Below are positions 9,071 to 17,603 of a stretch of 64,000 nucleotides of DNA, piece after piece. Source of the DNA: Flavobacterium sp. DG2-3. Lineage in GTDB: Bacteria > Bacteroidota > Bacteroidia > Flavobacteriales > Flavobacteriaceae. The notes under the pieces are model-generated. The model was not told the origin of the DNA. It worked only from the letters and a program-made list of their open reading frames with translations, and did not search any database. The stretch spans positions 32,240 through 96,239 of the forward strand of contig NZ_JAVAMB010000018.1 of assembly GCF_030730925.1 (NCBI RefSeq), read 5' to 3'. The stretch's first letter is position 1. Each line of letters starts with the position of its first letter. The translations under genes were made by a program, and so were the position numbers.

Positions 9071-9934
9071 ATGAAGAATCAAATCCTGACTTATTCCTTA
9101 ACGCATCATAAGAGTTTGTTTTCTCATGCCGATCAGAAGGAATATTTCTATATTCAGACGAGTGAGCATCCTTATATAAGCGAACCGTATCGTGCAGAAA
9201 GTTATGCGATTGAGTTTCTAAGAAAAGGAAGTATAGTGATGCATACGGGACTTGAAAAGAAATTGGTTCAAGCTCCAGCCATTATCACTTTAGCTCCGTC
9301 GGTTATTAGGAGTTTTTCTAAAAATGAAGAAGAAATTTTAATCGATATTCTATTTTTTAAACCGCAATTCTTTCTAGAAAATCAGGCCAATGTGTTTTTT
9401 CTAGCACAATACGATTTTTTCGAAAATAGTTCTAATCATTTTTCTCAGCTTACTAAAAAAGAAGAAAGCAAGTTTGAACGCATTTTTAGTTTAATTCAAG
9501 AAGTATCAGAAAAGCAGTCTAAACATCAGTCGGCTATTTTGAGAAGTTATCTTTACATTTTAATTTATGAGATTGATGCAATCCAAAAAGAAAAAGGTTC
9601 TTCAGAATTGCAAAATCCTTTATTTGAAAAGTTTAAAGAACTTCTTTTTAAAGACTTTCTGAATTTTAGAAACGTACAGCATTATGCTGACCAATTAAAC
9701 GTCAGCCGAAAATACTTGTCTGAAGTCATAAAAAAGAACAGTGGTAAAACGGCAAGTGACTGGATTAACGAAATGGTAATTTTGGAAGCCAAAGTTTTAC
9801 TGCAGAATAAAAATATGTCAATCAATCAGATTAGCGATATGCTTCATTTTTCTGATCAATCTATTTTTGGAAGATTTTTCAAAAACTCAGAAGGCATTTC
9901 GCCTTTAGAATATCGAAAAAAGCAGATAGACTAA
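9071..9934 (+). CDS. AraC family transcriptional regulator
   Basis: The protein has 287 residues. The N-terminal half (about 20-140) resembles a cupin-like ligand-binding domain, with HPYISEPYRAESYAIEFLRKGS. The C-terminal 100 residues form the double helix-turn-helix of AraC, with VQHYADQLNVSRKYLSEVIK as the first HTH, INQISDMLHFSDQSIFGRFF as the second, and the closing GISPLEYRKKQ. It sits divergent to the TauE/SafE-DUF1634 pair. In similar arrangements the regulator often controls the divergent or the following gene, but no operator could be assigned here. Confidence 0.88.
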   Translation: MKNQILTYSLTHHKSLFSHADQKEYFYIQTSEHPYISEPYRAESYAIEFLRKGSIVMHTGLEKKLVQAPAIITLAPSVIRSFSKNEEEILIDILFFKPQFFLENQANVFFLAQYDFFENSSNHFSQLTKKEESKFERIFSLIQEVSEKQSKHQSAILRSYLYILIYEIDAIQKEKGSSELQNPLFEKFKELLFKDFLNFRNVQHYADQLNVSRKYLSEVIKKNSGKTASDWINEMVILEAKVLLQNKNMSINQISDMLHFSDQSIFGRFFKNSEGISPLEYRKKQID

Positions 9935-10031
9935 AACATCAACGGACATTTTGCACAAAATTCAAGCCGTATCGCTCTTTTTTTAGATTGCGAATCTCTT
10001 CAATTTTGCTTTTTATTATTAAAGAAAAGAA

Positions 10032-10535
10032 ATGAGTAAAATTGCAAAATTTGTTGTCATTATTAACGATAATGTCTTTTGGATGGAAGACAAAGCTGTT
10101 CAGTTTTATACCAATTTATTTGGAAAGGATTTAGGAGAAAAATATGCCGAGAAGCATTTGTCTCAAAAAGAATTGTTCAGAATTCAGAATGATTTTTCGA
10201 TCGAAATTCTGATGGCATATCTCGGTGAAACTCCGCAAGCGTATTTAAAGCTGGATTCATCGAGAATACTAAATGAAAACCTTGGCGCATCAAAAGCAAT
10301 CAATCTGGGTGAGATTATTTATTTTGATGAAGAAGATTTAACAGCACTTATTAAAAGAGCAGAAGAAATTGCTTTTCAGCGAAAACATGATTTAGTTTGG
10401 GTGAAAGTTTTCCCCGCAGATACTGGCTTGATCGAAAAATTACGATCATTAGATTACGAAGAATTTGACTGGACAGAAAGTGCTGAAGATCAATTTCCAG
10501 AACGAATTTATTTTCGAAAAGAAATGAAAAAGTAA
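10032..10535 (+). CDS. GNAT-fold hypothetical protein
   Basis: This 167-residue protein is annotated from its layout. AKFVVIINDNVFWMEDKAVQ is followed by a helix pair, YLKLDSSRIL resembles GNAT strand beta-4, INLGEIIYFDEEDLTALIKR could be beta-5 and the following helix, and LIEKLRSLDYEEFD resembles the terminal ARRFYEKLGF-like segment. The acetyl-CoA-binding Q/R-x-x-G-x-G/A loop is absent between the strand and the helix. It may therefore be a degenerate or non-catalytic acetyltransferase homolog. The gene follows the AraC regulator by 97 bases and may share its transcript. Existence is well supported; function is uncertain. Confidence 0.6.
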   Translation: MSKIAKFVVIINDNVFWMEDKAVQFYTNLFGKDLGEKYAEKHLSQKELFRIQNDFSIEILMAYLGETPQAYLKLDSSRILNENLGASKAINLGEIIYFDEEDLTALIKRAEEIAFQRKHDLVWVKVFPADTGLIEKLRSLDYEEFDWTESAEDQFPERIYFRKEMKK

Positions 10536-10538
10536 GTT

Positions 10539-10683
10539 TTTAGTAGTCAGTGGTCAGTTTTTTAGTGTTCAGTTTAATCTAAATCTAGAAGTTTTGTCAA
10601 AGTTTCAAACTTTGACAAAGCTTAGCGAACATTAACCATAAAGAATGCAACTGAACACTAAAGAACTGACCACTGGCCACTAA
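10539..10683. repeat. Palindromic element with a TTTGTCAAAG core (copy B)
   Basis: This is the second copy of the element at 8900-9034. The left arm (10539-10575) and right arm (10649-10683) are inverted repeats of AGTGGTCAGTTCTTTAGTG type. The core (about 10592-10622) contains the same palindrome as copy A. It exactly spans the gap between two convergent genes, where it could fold at the 3' end of either transcript. Confidence 0.8.
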
Positions 10684-10685
10684 GC

Positions 10686-11120
10686 CTATATTCTATTATC
10701 AACCGCAAAAGAGGTTTTTCCAATATTAGCAAGCAGTAAAGCAGCTGCGGCGCTTGTCCAAACCGAATAGTCTAGAGGAGCTTTTACCGAAACAGAAACT
10801 GACATGGCAAATGCAAAAGCGCACATTAAGAATGTAGTTCCAATAGCGGCAAGACGCGTTTTAAAACCAAATAACAATAACAAGCTTAGTAAAACTTCGA
10901 AGAAAGTGGCAATTCCGCCTAGAATTTCTGCTGTGGATTTGTTTGCCCATGGATTAAGAGATTGTGTGTAGATTACAAAATTTTCCCAATTTCCCCAAGC
11001 AACGGCGTTAGATCCCGGTGCGCCCCAAACTCCAAATCGGTCTGCTACGGCCGATAACATTGTGATTCCTAAAACTATTCTTAAAATTAAACCTGCTTCT
11101 AGTATTGTGATATTTTTCAT
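10686..11120 (-). CDS. DoxX family membrane protein
   Basis: The protein has 144 residues and four hydrophobic helices, with the DoxX-like start ILEAGLILRIVLGITMLSAV and FEVLLSLLLLFGFKTRLAAI in the second half. The family comprises small inner-membrane proteins loosely linked to redox and oxidative-stress functions, and their chemistry is mostly unknown. It starts 7 bases after the stop of the GNAT gene upstream on the same strand, so the two form an operon. Another DoxX protein is encoded at 13164-13550. Confidence 0.8.
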   Translation of the reverse strand: MKNITILEAGLILRIVLGITMLSAVADRFGVWGAPGSNAVAWGNWENFVIYTQSLNPWANKSTAEILGGIATFFEVLLSLLLLFGFKTRLAAIGTTFLMCAFAFAMSVSVSVKAPLDYSVWTSAAAALLLANIGKTSFAVDNRI

Positions 11121-11127
11121 TCTATAA

Positions 11128-11685
11128 TTAATTTTTTATTTGGAGGTGTTCGAGGTTTTTTTTGACCAAGGTTTTGTTTCCAACTACTTTAAAACCAAGT
11201 TTTAAGTAGAGTTTTTTAGCACTCGGATTGTCTTCTTCAACCAATAGTCCTAAAACCTCTTTATTTTTATGAACGTATTTATCAATTAAAAATTGCAATA
11301 ATTGAGAACCAATTCCTTTTCCTTGATATTTCGGATTTACGCCCAATGAATCGATATAATATTCTCCTTCACGCGTTTCAAATTCTGGATCGAACTCTGG
11401 ATTATAATGTTTTCTCACGTATTCAATAATCGGATTTCGTAATTTCTCAATGTCTCCTCCGTTATAAATATTTACGGCGCCAATAATTTCGTTATTTTCC
11501 TCCGCAACAAAACAGTTTTCATACGAATATTGGTTGTTTTCCCTCTCAACAAAGTATTGCAGAAAATCTTTCGCGCAAGCGTAATCTTCCTTCGCAATAA
11601 ATTTGTAGATGATATCTTCCATCGCCAATAATAATATAGGAGCGATATATACTGCGTCTGTTTTTTCTGCTTTTCTGATATTCAT
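11128..11685 (-). CDS. GNAT family N-acetyltransferase
   Basis: This 185-residue acetyltransferase has the standard order: an N-terminal MNIRKAEKTDAVYIAPILL, a central strand FVAEENNEIIGAVNIYN, and YIDSLGVNPKYQGKGIGSQL containing the acetyl-CoA pyrophosphate loop (Q-G-K-G-I-G). The final NPSAKKLYLKLGFKVVG is the usual GNAT ending. The substrate is unknown. It is the first gene of a two-gene operon with DoxX, and is divergent to the alcohol dehydrogenase gene across a palindromic repeat. Confidence 0.88.
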   Translation of the reverse strand: MNIRKAEKTDAVYIAPILLLAMEDIIYKFIAKEDYACAKDFLQYFVERENNQYSYENCFVAEENNEIIGAVNIYNGGDIEKLRNPIIEYVRKHYNPEFDPEFETREGEYYIDSLGVNPKYQGKGIGSQLLQFLIDKYVHKNKEVLGLLVEEDNPSAKKLYLKLGFKVVGNKTLVKKNLEHLQIKN

Positions 11686-11721
11686 TTTGAAGTGTTTTTT
11701 AGCAAATTTACTTTAAATATT

Positions 11722-11895
11722 TTTCACGCAGATTAAACAGATAAGAGCAGATTTAATAAAGATTTTTTTATTCTCTCGCAGATTTGGCAGATCAAGCAGA
11801 TTTTTTCTAATTGATAATCCTTTTTAATCAATCTAATCTGTGGCAAATAAAAATATTATTTAAATCTGCTCCAATCAGCAAAATCTGCGTGAAAC
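11722..11895. repeat. Palindromic repeat of the CACGCAGATT family
   Basis: The 320-base gap between divergent genes holds an imperfect inverted repeat. TTTTCACGCAGATTAAACAG at the left end matches inverted AAAATCTGCGTGAAA at the right end (11880-11894). Internal GCAGATTTGGCAGATCAAGC units lie in the loop side. A shorter relative is at 35359-35427. Confidence 0.7.
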
Positions 11896-11963
11896 AAAAG
11901 CATCTGCCGAATATCTACCAATATACACTCAATATATACCAATCAAGAGATTTTAACTACGCT

Positions 11964-11971
11964 TATATTTG
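11964..11971 (+). promoter_or_regulatory. Probable -7 element of the alcohol dehydrogenase gene
   Basis: TATATTTG matches TAnnTTTG 34 bases before the ATG. A consensus -33 TTTG is not seen. Confidence 0.4.
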
Positions 11972-12005
11972 TAGTATAATTTTAATTTAAACATTAAAAA
12001 AGAAA

Positions 12006-13019
12006 ATGAAAGCAATAGGATTTAAAACCTCATTCCCCATAGAGAACCCAGAAAGTTTTATCGAATTTGAAACCGTAAAACCAATTCCGGGACCACACGA
12101 TTTATTAGTTAAAATTGATGCGATTTCGGTAAATCCAGTCGATTTTAAAATTCGCCAGAATAGTGCAAAAGATACCGTTTTAGAAAGGCCTAAAATCATT
12201 GGCTGGGACGCTGTGGGCATTGTGCAGGCTGTCGGACAAAATGTTACTTTATTTGAAGTCGGCGATCCCGTTTATTACGCGGGAGATATTACCAAACAAG
12301 GAAGCAATGCCGAATATCAGATTATCGATGAAAGAATTGTCGGCAGGAAACCAAAATCATTGAGCATTGAAGAGTCAGCTGTAATTCCGCTAACTGCTTT
12401 AACGGCTTGGGAGATTTTATTTGACAGAATTAGAATTAGTGCCGATAAAGACAAAGGAAAATCGATTTTAATTATCGGAGGAGCTGGTGGAGTAGGTTCG
12501 ATTGCCATTCAATTGGCCAAGAAGATTGCGGGTTTAACGGTAATTGCAACCGCGTCGCGCCCAGAAACAATTGATTGGTGCAAAGCGCAAGGAGCAGATT
12601 TTGTAGTCGATCATAAAGACCTAATTTCGTCAGTTCGAGAAGCTGGTTTTGAGCATGTTGACTTTATTCTAGATTTTGTAGACACCAACGCCTATTGGGA
12701 TATTATGGTAGAATTGATCAAACCTCAAGGACATATTGCTTCTATTACAGGAAGCAGCGATCCTGTTGCGTTAACAAAACTGAAAAGTAAAAGTGTTTCT
12801 TTTTCTTGGGAATTGATGTACACACGTTCGATGTATCAGACCGAAGACATGATCGAACAGCATAATATTCTAAATATTGTAGCCGATTTATTGGATGATG
12901 GTATTCTAAAAACCACTTTAAATACAACATTAAACGGACTTACAGCCGAAAACTTGAAAAAAGCGCACGAACTTCTGGAATCTGGAAAAACCATTGGGAA
13001 AATTGCGATAAAATTTTAA
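12006..13019 (+). CDS. Zinc-type alcohol dehydrogenase-like / quinone oxidoreductase (MDR superfamily)
   Basis: The protein has 337 residues and the medium-chain dehydrogenase/reductase layout. The N-terminal GroES-like domain includes PGPHDLLVKIDAISVNPVDF and GWDAVGIVQAVG. The NAD(P)H-binding loop LIIGGAGGVGSIAIQLAKK lies near residue 158, followed by the cofactor-binding domain. The Cys/His zinc ligands of true alcohol dehydrogenases are not evident at the usual N-terminal site, so it probably belongs to the zinc-independent quinone-oxidoreductase-like group despite the common name. It likely reduces quinones or enals with NADPH. The gene appears monocistronic; the DoxX gene starts 144 bases later. 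Confidence 0.87.
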   Translation: MKAIGFKTSFPIENPESFIEFETVKPIPGPHDLLVKIDAISVNPVDFKIRQNSAKDTVLERPKIIGWDAVGIVQAVGQNVTLFEVGDPVYYAGDITKQGSNAEYQIIDERIVGRKPKSLSIEESAVIPLTALTAWEILFDRIRISADKDKGKSILIIGGAGGVGSIAIQLAKKIAGLTVIATASRPETIDWCKAQGADFVVDHKDLISSVREAGFEHVDFILDFVDTNAYWDIMVELIKPQGHIASITGSSDPVALTKLKSKSVSFSWELMYTRSMYQTEDMIEQHNILNIVADLLDDGILKTTLNTTLNGLTAENLKKAHELLESGKTIGKIAIKF

Positions 13020-13163
13020 GCATAAAACCAGTCTGTGATAGCTGTAGAAAGGTTATTTGGAATTGATTTAAATAATATTATTGTTAGATAAGAAAATTTT
13101 GTATTTTAGTCCACTTACAAGCCAAATTTGTATTTCATTTTTTTAACCTAAACAAAATTATTT

Positions 13164-13550
13164 ATGATTTCAAAAAACACAGACCTCGGATTATTGCTAT
13201 TGCGCATCAGTACTGGCGGATTAATGCTTTTTCACGGTGTTTCTAAACTGATTCACGGAATTTCGTTCTTAGTAGAAAACATGGGCGCATTTGGATATGC
13301 GGTTTATATTGGAGAAGTTCTAGCTCCAATTGCTATTTTATTAGGATTCAGAACTAGAATTGCTGCAATTCTTTTGGCTATCACTTGTGTAGTAGCAGTT
13401 GCAACGGCGCATTCTCAAGAAATTTTCTCAATTAGCGAGCACGGAGGTTATGCTTTAGAATTATTAGGACTGTACTTTTTTGGCGCTCTTGCTTTGTTTT
13501 TTACTGGAGCTGGTAAATATGCCGTTTCTAAAAACAATCAATGGGACTAA
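13164..13550 (+). CDS. DoxX family membrane protein
   Basis: This 128-residue protein has four transmembrane helices. It carries the DoxX signature GLLLLRISTGGLMLFHGVSK at the N-terminus and GEVLAPIAILLGFRTRIAAI in the middle. The family is of unclear biochemical function. A strong terminator follows the gene, so it is a single-gene or end-of-operon transcript. Confidence 0.85.
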   Translation: MISKNTDLGLLLLRISTGGLMLFHGVSKLIHGISFLVENMGAFGYAVYIGEVLAPIAILLGFRTRIAAILLAITCVVAVATAHSQEIFSISEHGGYALELLGLYFFGALALFFTGAGKYAVSKNNQWD

Positions 13551-13577
13551 TTTAAGGTTCATAATATAAATTATTAG

Positions 13578-13608
13578 AAAGCTCTAAATTTCGATTTAGA
13601 GCTTTTTT
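13578..13608 (+). terminator. Rho-independent terminator after DoxX
   Basis: Arms AAAGCTCTAAAT and ATTTAGAGCTTT with a short loop run into a T tract 27 bases after the stop codon. The same stem sequence recurs at 55280-55313. Confidence 0.85.
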
Positions 13609-13784
13609 GTTTTCATTCCTTTCATTTTGATAGCTGGTCCTATCATTTTGATAAGCTTTTATAAAATGAATTAAAATATGATTTATTTATTTATTTATTT
13701 GCTTTATAATAAGGTTTTTACGAATGATATATTGCTCTGGCATGCCTTTTGTTTTTTACAGTTAACATAAAAAATATAAGCAAT

Positions 13785-13931
13785 ATGAAAACGAATAACA
13801 GAAGAAGCAAAGAAATCAGTAAGACCTATTTATCAAACAAATCAAGACGAAATAAAGATCGGTTTGTCAATTTAATGGTATTTACTACCGTTCTTTTTAT
13901 TACTATTATGATAATTGCTAAAATAGTTTAG
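13785..13931 (+). CDS. Small basic single-pass membrane protein
   Basis: From the ATG at 13785 the product is 48 residues. A strongly basic N-terminus (MKTNNRRSKEISKTYLSNKS and RRNKDR) is followed by one hydrophobic helix (FVNLMVFTTVLFITIMIIAK, about 27-46). The topology suggests a C-tail-anchored inner-membrane peptide with a cytoplasmic basic domain. An in-frame TTG lies further upstream at 13749, but the ATG is more natural. It is only 8 bases upstream of the GNAT gene, so the two are likely co-transcribed. I do not recognise a family. Confidence 0.55.
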   Translation: MKTNNRRSKEISKTYLSNKSRRNKDRFVNLMVFTTVLFITIMIIAKIV

Positions 13932-13939
13932 CTTTTACT

Positions 13940-14542
13940 ATGAAAACCGCTCAGCTTAGAATGGAAACAGTCGTTTTTCCTTCTGATGAAAAGAGTACAG
14001 AAACTCATGATTTTATTATTGAGGAAACTAGCGTCGAACATGTTTTTTATATAAATGAAATCTGTAAAGAAACGCTATTGTCTGCAGCAGTCCGCGGAAC
14101 AGGAATTTCTGGACGTCCACCTGAACTTTTGGCAAAAAAGATGAAAGAAGGCGAAGCCGTTATTGCTTTTACGCCAGATGGCAAATGGGCGGGTTTTGCT
14201 TTTATATCGTCGTGGGAAAACGGCCGTTATGTTTCTAATTCAGGACTAATTGTCGCGCCTGAGTTTAGACACACAGGTCTAGCTAAAAAAATCAAGAGAA
14301 AGGTTTTTGAACTTAGCCGTAAAAAATACCCGGAAGCATTCATATTTAGTTTAACAACGGGTCTTGCCGTTATGAAAATGAATCATGAACTCGGTTTTGA
14401 ACCCGTTACATATGCTGAGTTGCCTAAAGATGAGCAATTTTGGGAAAACTGCAAAAGCTGTATCAATTGTCCAATTTTAGTAAGTAAGGAAAGAAAAAAC
14501 TGTTTGTGCACTGCGATGCTTTATAATCCGAAAGAGAGGTAA
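13940..14542 (+). CDS. GNAT N-acetyltransferase of the Bacteroidota arginine-operon type
   Basis: The protein has 200 residues. It resembles the GNAT encoded beside argG in many Bacteroidota arginine operons, which is a candidate N-acyl-glutamate synthase. Shared landmarks are AVRGTGISGRPPELLAKKM, YVSNSGLIVAPEFRHTGLAK (acyl-CoA loop), FELSRKKYPEAFIFSLTTGL and AVMKMNHELGFEPVTYAELP. The C-terminal cysteine segment has the pattern CKSCINC ... CLCTAMLYNP. About 25 extra residues precede the usual start of the family. No arginine gene is adjacent; it follows a small membrane protein by 8 bases. The family match is by recall, and enzymatic activity is inference. Confidence 0.75.
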   Translation: MKTAQLRMETVVFPSDEKSTETHDFIIEETSVEHVFYINEICKETLLSAAVRGTGISGRPPELLAKKMKEGEAVIAFTPDGKWAGFAFISSWENGRYVSNSGLIVAPEFRHTGLAKKIKRKVFELSRKKYPEAFIFSLTTGLAVMKMNHELGFEPVTYAELPKDEQFWENCKSCINCPILVSKERKNCLCTAMLYNPKER

Positions 14543-14597
14543 ATCTTCTAAAAATAAAGATTTTGTAAAATTAACAGGAAAAAATACTTTTTTATGC

Positions 14598-14605
14598 TAT
14601 GTTTG
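14598..14605 (+). promoter_or_regulatory. Probable -7 element of the second TonB receptor
   Basis: TATGTTTG matches TAnnTTTG 34 bases before the receptor ATG. No TTTG is found at proper -33 spacing. Confidence 0.35.
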
Positions 14606-14639
14606 CGCTCAAATTATTCAATCGGTTATCAAAATAGCA

Positions 14640-16844
14640 ATGAAATCTGTATTCGCACTTATTCTTTTTGTTCTTTCTTTTTCTACTCAAGCGCAATCTG
14701 TAAATGGTATTGTTAATGACGCAGACGGAAAATCTGTCTCAGAAGTATTAATTCGTGATTTAACTTCAAAAACACACGCACATACCGATGGAGACGGAAA
14801 ATTTACATTAGAAGGAGTGCAGGTTAATGACAGTTTAGAAATCACTAAAAAAGGATTTGCACCTCAAAAGATAAAATTGGCTTCTTTTAATTTTCTTACA
14901 ATTTCGATAGACGAAAAACCATTTTTGCTAGAAGAAGTTAAGATTAGTAACAATTTAAAATACTTGAATACCATTTCTAAAATTGATTTGGAAATTCAAC
15001 CGATTTCGAATTCTCAGGACTTATTGCGAAAAATTCCTGGACTTTTTATAGGTCAGCACGCGGGCGGTGGCAAGGCAGAACAGATTTTCTTAAGAGGTTT
15101 TGACTGCGACCACGGAACGGATATAAATATCACCGTAGACGGAATGCCTGTAAATATGGTATCTCACGCACACGGACAAGGTTATTCTGATCTGCATTTT
15201 GTAATTCCTGAAACGGTTGATAATATTGATTTTGATAAAGGAGCTTATTTTGCCGACAAAGGAGATTTTACAACTGCGGGATATGTTGGTTTTAATACCA
15301 AAAATGCGTTGCAAAACAGCTCTATTTCCTTCGAAGGCGGGCAATTTGATACTTTCCGTACTGTTGCCATGTTTAATTTATTGAATAAAGAAAACCAGTC
15401 GGCTTATTTTGCGGGAGAATACATGATGACTGATGGTTATTTTGATGCGCCTCAAAATTTTAACCGAATCAATTTGTTTGGAAAATATAGTGCTAAAATG
15501 GATAATGGAGATCGTTTGGCGTTATCGGTTTCGCATTTTAAAAGTCAATGGGATGCCAGCGGACAAATTCCAGATCGTGCTGTAAATGATGGAACGATTT
15601 CGCATTACGGAGCAATTGATTCTAATGAAGGAGGAAATACCGATAGAACCAACTTCAATTTGCAGTATGATGCCAAAATTGATGAAAATACACATATAAA
15701 AAGTAGTGCTTATTTAAGCAAATATGATTTTGAACTGTACTCTAACTTTACTTTTTTCTTAAATGATCCTGTTAATGGAGATCAGATTAAGCAGAAAGAA
15801 AACAGAACTATTGTTGGTTTTCAGTCAGAATACGACCAGAAACTGAACGATAAATGGCGTTTTAAACTTGGAGCTGGATTAAGAAATGATAATAATAAAG
15901 ATGTAGAATTATCGCATACGGTAAACAGAAAAACGGTTTTAGAGTATTTGAGTTTAGGAAATGTGAACCAAACCAATCTTTTTACTTATACTAGTTTTGA
16001 TTTTACATCAGGCAAATGGCTTATCAATACAGGCTTGCGTTTGGATTATTTCAAATTTGGATATGAAGATCAATTGTTAGAGACTTATGCCAATCAGACA
16101 CAGACAAAAGCGATTGTGAGCCCGAAATTGAACTTTTTATATACGCAAAATGATAAACTGCAATATTTCTTAAAGTTAGGGAAAGGATTTCATAGCAATG
16201 ATACCCGCGTAGTTGTGGCTCAAAAAGGAGAAAAAATTCTGCCAGAAACCTATGGAGCAGATTTAGGAATTAATTGGAAACCCTTTCCAAGAATGATTAT
16301 CAATTCGGCTCTTTGGTATTTGTATTTAGCGCAGGAATTTGTGTATGTAGGCGACGAAGCGGTAGTAGAACCAAGCGGTAAAACAGAAAGAAAAGGCTTC
16401 GATTTTGGTTTTAGATACCAATTGACCAACTGGTTGTTTTGGAATACCGATTATACATATACGCACGCTAGAGCAATAGACGAACCAAAAGGCGAAGACT
16501 ATTTACCTCTTGCTCCGAAAAACACTTTAATGAGCGGACTTTCGGTAAAAGATTTAAAAGGTTTTTCGGGTAGTTTGAGAACTCGTTTCTTAGGCGACAG
16601 ACCTGCAAACGAAGACAATTCGGTTGTTGCCAAAGGCTATTGCATAACCGATTTTTCTGTGAATTATCAGATTAAAAAAGTTTCTATCGGCGTAAACATA
16701 GACAACATTTTCAATACAAAATGGAAAGAAACCCAATTCTTAACCGAATCTAGACTGGCAAACGAAACCGATTCTGTTGAAGAAATTCATTTTACAGCAG
16801 GAACACCTTTTAATGCGAGATTGATTTTGAAATACAGCTGGTAA
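14640..16844 (+). CDS. TonB-dependent receptor with carboxypeptidase-like N-terminal domain
   Basis: This 734-residue outer-membrane receptor begins with a signal peptide (MKSVFALILFVLSFSTQAQS). A CarboxypepD_reg-like domain (about 20-95) is followed by the plug, in which LLRKIPGLFIGQHAGGGKAE and FLRGFDCDHGTDINITVDGM are characteristic of one TonB-receptor subfamily. The motif MVSHAHGQGYSDLHFVIPET also fits that subfamily. The barrel ends with NARLILKYSW. It lacks the SusD partner and the SusC-type GYG linker, so it is not a glycan importer. The His-containing loop could hint at a metal ligand, but the substrate cannot be named. The gene stands alone behind its own probable promoter. Confidence 0.88.
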   Translation: MKSVFALILFVLSFSTQAQSVNGIVNDADGKSVSEVLIRDLTSKTHAHTDGDGKFTLEGVQVNDSLEITKKGFAPQKIKLASFNFLTISIDEKPFLLEEVKISNNLKYLNTISKIDLEIQPISNSQDLLRKIPGLFIGQHAGGGKAEQIFLRGFDCDHGTDINITVDGMPVNMVSHAHGQGYSDLHFVIPETVDNIDFDKGAYFADKGDFTTAGYVGFNTKNALQNSSISFEGGQFDTFRTVAMFNLLNKENQSAYFAGEYMMTDGYFDAPQNFNRINLFGKYSAKMDNGDRLALSVSHFKSQWDASGQIPDRAVNDGTISHYGAIDSNEGGNTDRTNFNLQYDAKIDENTHIKSSAYLSKYDFELYSNFTFFLNDPVNGDQIKQKENRTIVGFQSEYDQKLNDKWRFKLGAGLRNDNNKDVELSHTVNRKTVLEYLSLGNVNQTNLFTYTSFDFTSGKWLINTGLRLDYFKFGYEDQLLETYANQTQTKAIVSPKLNFLYTQNDKLQYFLKLGKGFHSNDTRVVVAQKGEKILPETYGADLGINWKPFPRMIINSALWYLYLAQEFVYVGDEAVVEPSGKTERKGFDFGFRYQLTNWLFWNTDYTYTHARAIDEPKGEDYLPLAPKNTLMSGLSVKDLKGFSGSLRTRFLGDRPANEDNSVVAKGYCITDFSVNYQIKKVSIGVNIDNIFNTKWKETQFLTESRLANETDSVEEIHFTAGTPFNARLILKYSW

Positions 16845-16849
16845 TTTTT

Positions 16850-16900
16850 AATGTGTCAATTTGATAATTAGTCAATTAGATAACTAGTTTGATTATGTGA
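16850..16900. repeat. AATTAGATAATT-type repeat, left flank of the PKD lipoprotein gene
   Basis: The segment contains GTCAATTTGATAATTAGTC and ATTAGATAACTAG. Inverted relatives (TTATCTAATTTTCTAATTGG) lie at about 17437-17485, so the PKD lipoprotein gene is bracketed by inverted copies. The family recurs at 31545-31600, 31785-31905 and 59341-59385. Confidence 0.5.
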
Positions 16901-16997
16901 AATTATGATCTGATTTGACAAGAATTTTCTTTTTTCACTTTGTTGAATTGATTTTTTGAAGTAATTTTAAGATTATAAATGCTAAAATTTCTTCAAT

Positions 16998-17354
16998 ATG
17001 AAAAAGATTGGAATGTTTTTAATGTTTACAGTTGCATTGTTCATAAATTACTCTTGCAGCAAGCATGATGACGAGGTAATTATAAATTGCTTTGCGGAAT
17101 CTGTTTATATTAAATTGCATAATTCTACTGACGCTGCTAATCCAAAATTAATGAATTATTCCGTTGAATATTCTGGGACAGGAACGTTGACTTCAGTAAA
17201 ATGGAATTTTGGAGATGGAACTACAGGGACAGGAGCTGCGGTTACCCATACTTATACCGCTGCTGGGGAGTACACAGCTACAGCTGAAGTAACGGTTAAA
17301 GTAGATGGGTCTGAATGCACCTCAATTCCGAAAAGAACTGTCACAGTGAATTAA
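16998..17354 (+). CDS. PKD-domain lipoprotein
   Basis: The product is 118 residues. A lipoprotein signal peptide ends in the lipobox at Cys20 (LFINYSCSKHDDE). The mature part is one PKD-like beta-sandwich with the hallmark VKWNFGDGTTGTG and VTHTYTAAGEYTATAEVTV. Such small proteins are usually exposed on the outer membrane or in the periplasm and mediate binding. No enzymatic domain is present. It is bracketed by inverted AT-rich repeats and has no obvious operon partner. Confidence 0.8.
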   Translation: MKKIGMFLMFTVALFINYSCSKHDDEVIINCFAESVYIKLHNSTDAANPKLMNYSVEYSGTGTLTSVKWNFGDGTTGTGAAVTHTYTAAGEYTATAEVTVKVDGSECTSIPKRTVTVN

Positions 17355-17429
17355 TTATTTAACTTCAAAATAATTTTGATTGATGGAATCACTGAATTAA
17401 AGTTAGAAGATTTTTTCTTTCTTTAGTTA

Positions 17430-17490
17430 GCCAATCATTCCATTATCTAATTTTCTAATTGGCAAATTGCCACATTAACTAATTACGCTT
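17430..17490. repeat. AATTAGATAATT-type repeat, right flank of the PKD lipoprotein gene
   Basis: ATTATCTAATTTTCTAATTG and CAAATTGCCACATTAACTAA are inverted relatives of the sequence at 16850-16900. Confidence 0.5.
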
Positions 17491-17542
17491 ATCGGATAAA
17501 ACAACACTTTCACAGATAAAAGCACGAGTTCTACCGACTGAA

Positions 17543-17574
17543 CTTTAAATTGATATACTGTAGATATACTTTTG
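17543..17574 (+). promoter_or_regulatory. Probable promoter of the CPBP protease gene
   Basis: TACTTTTG (17567-17574) matches the TAnnTTTG element. A TTTA (17543-17546), one mismatch from TTTG, lies 20 bases upstream. The ATG follows 29 bases after the -7 element. Confidence 0.45.
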
Positions 17575-17603
17575 ATTCAAATTAAAACTTTAAAATCAAA
17601 ATT

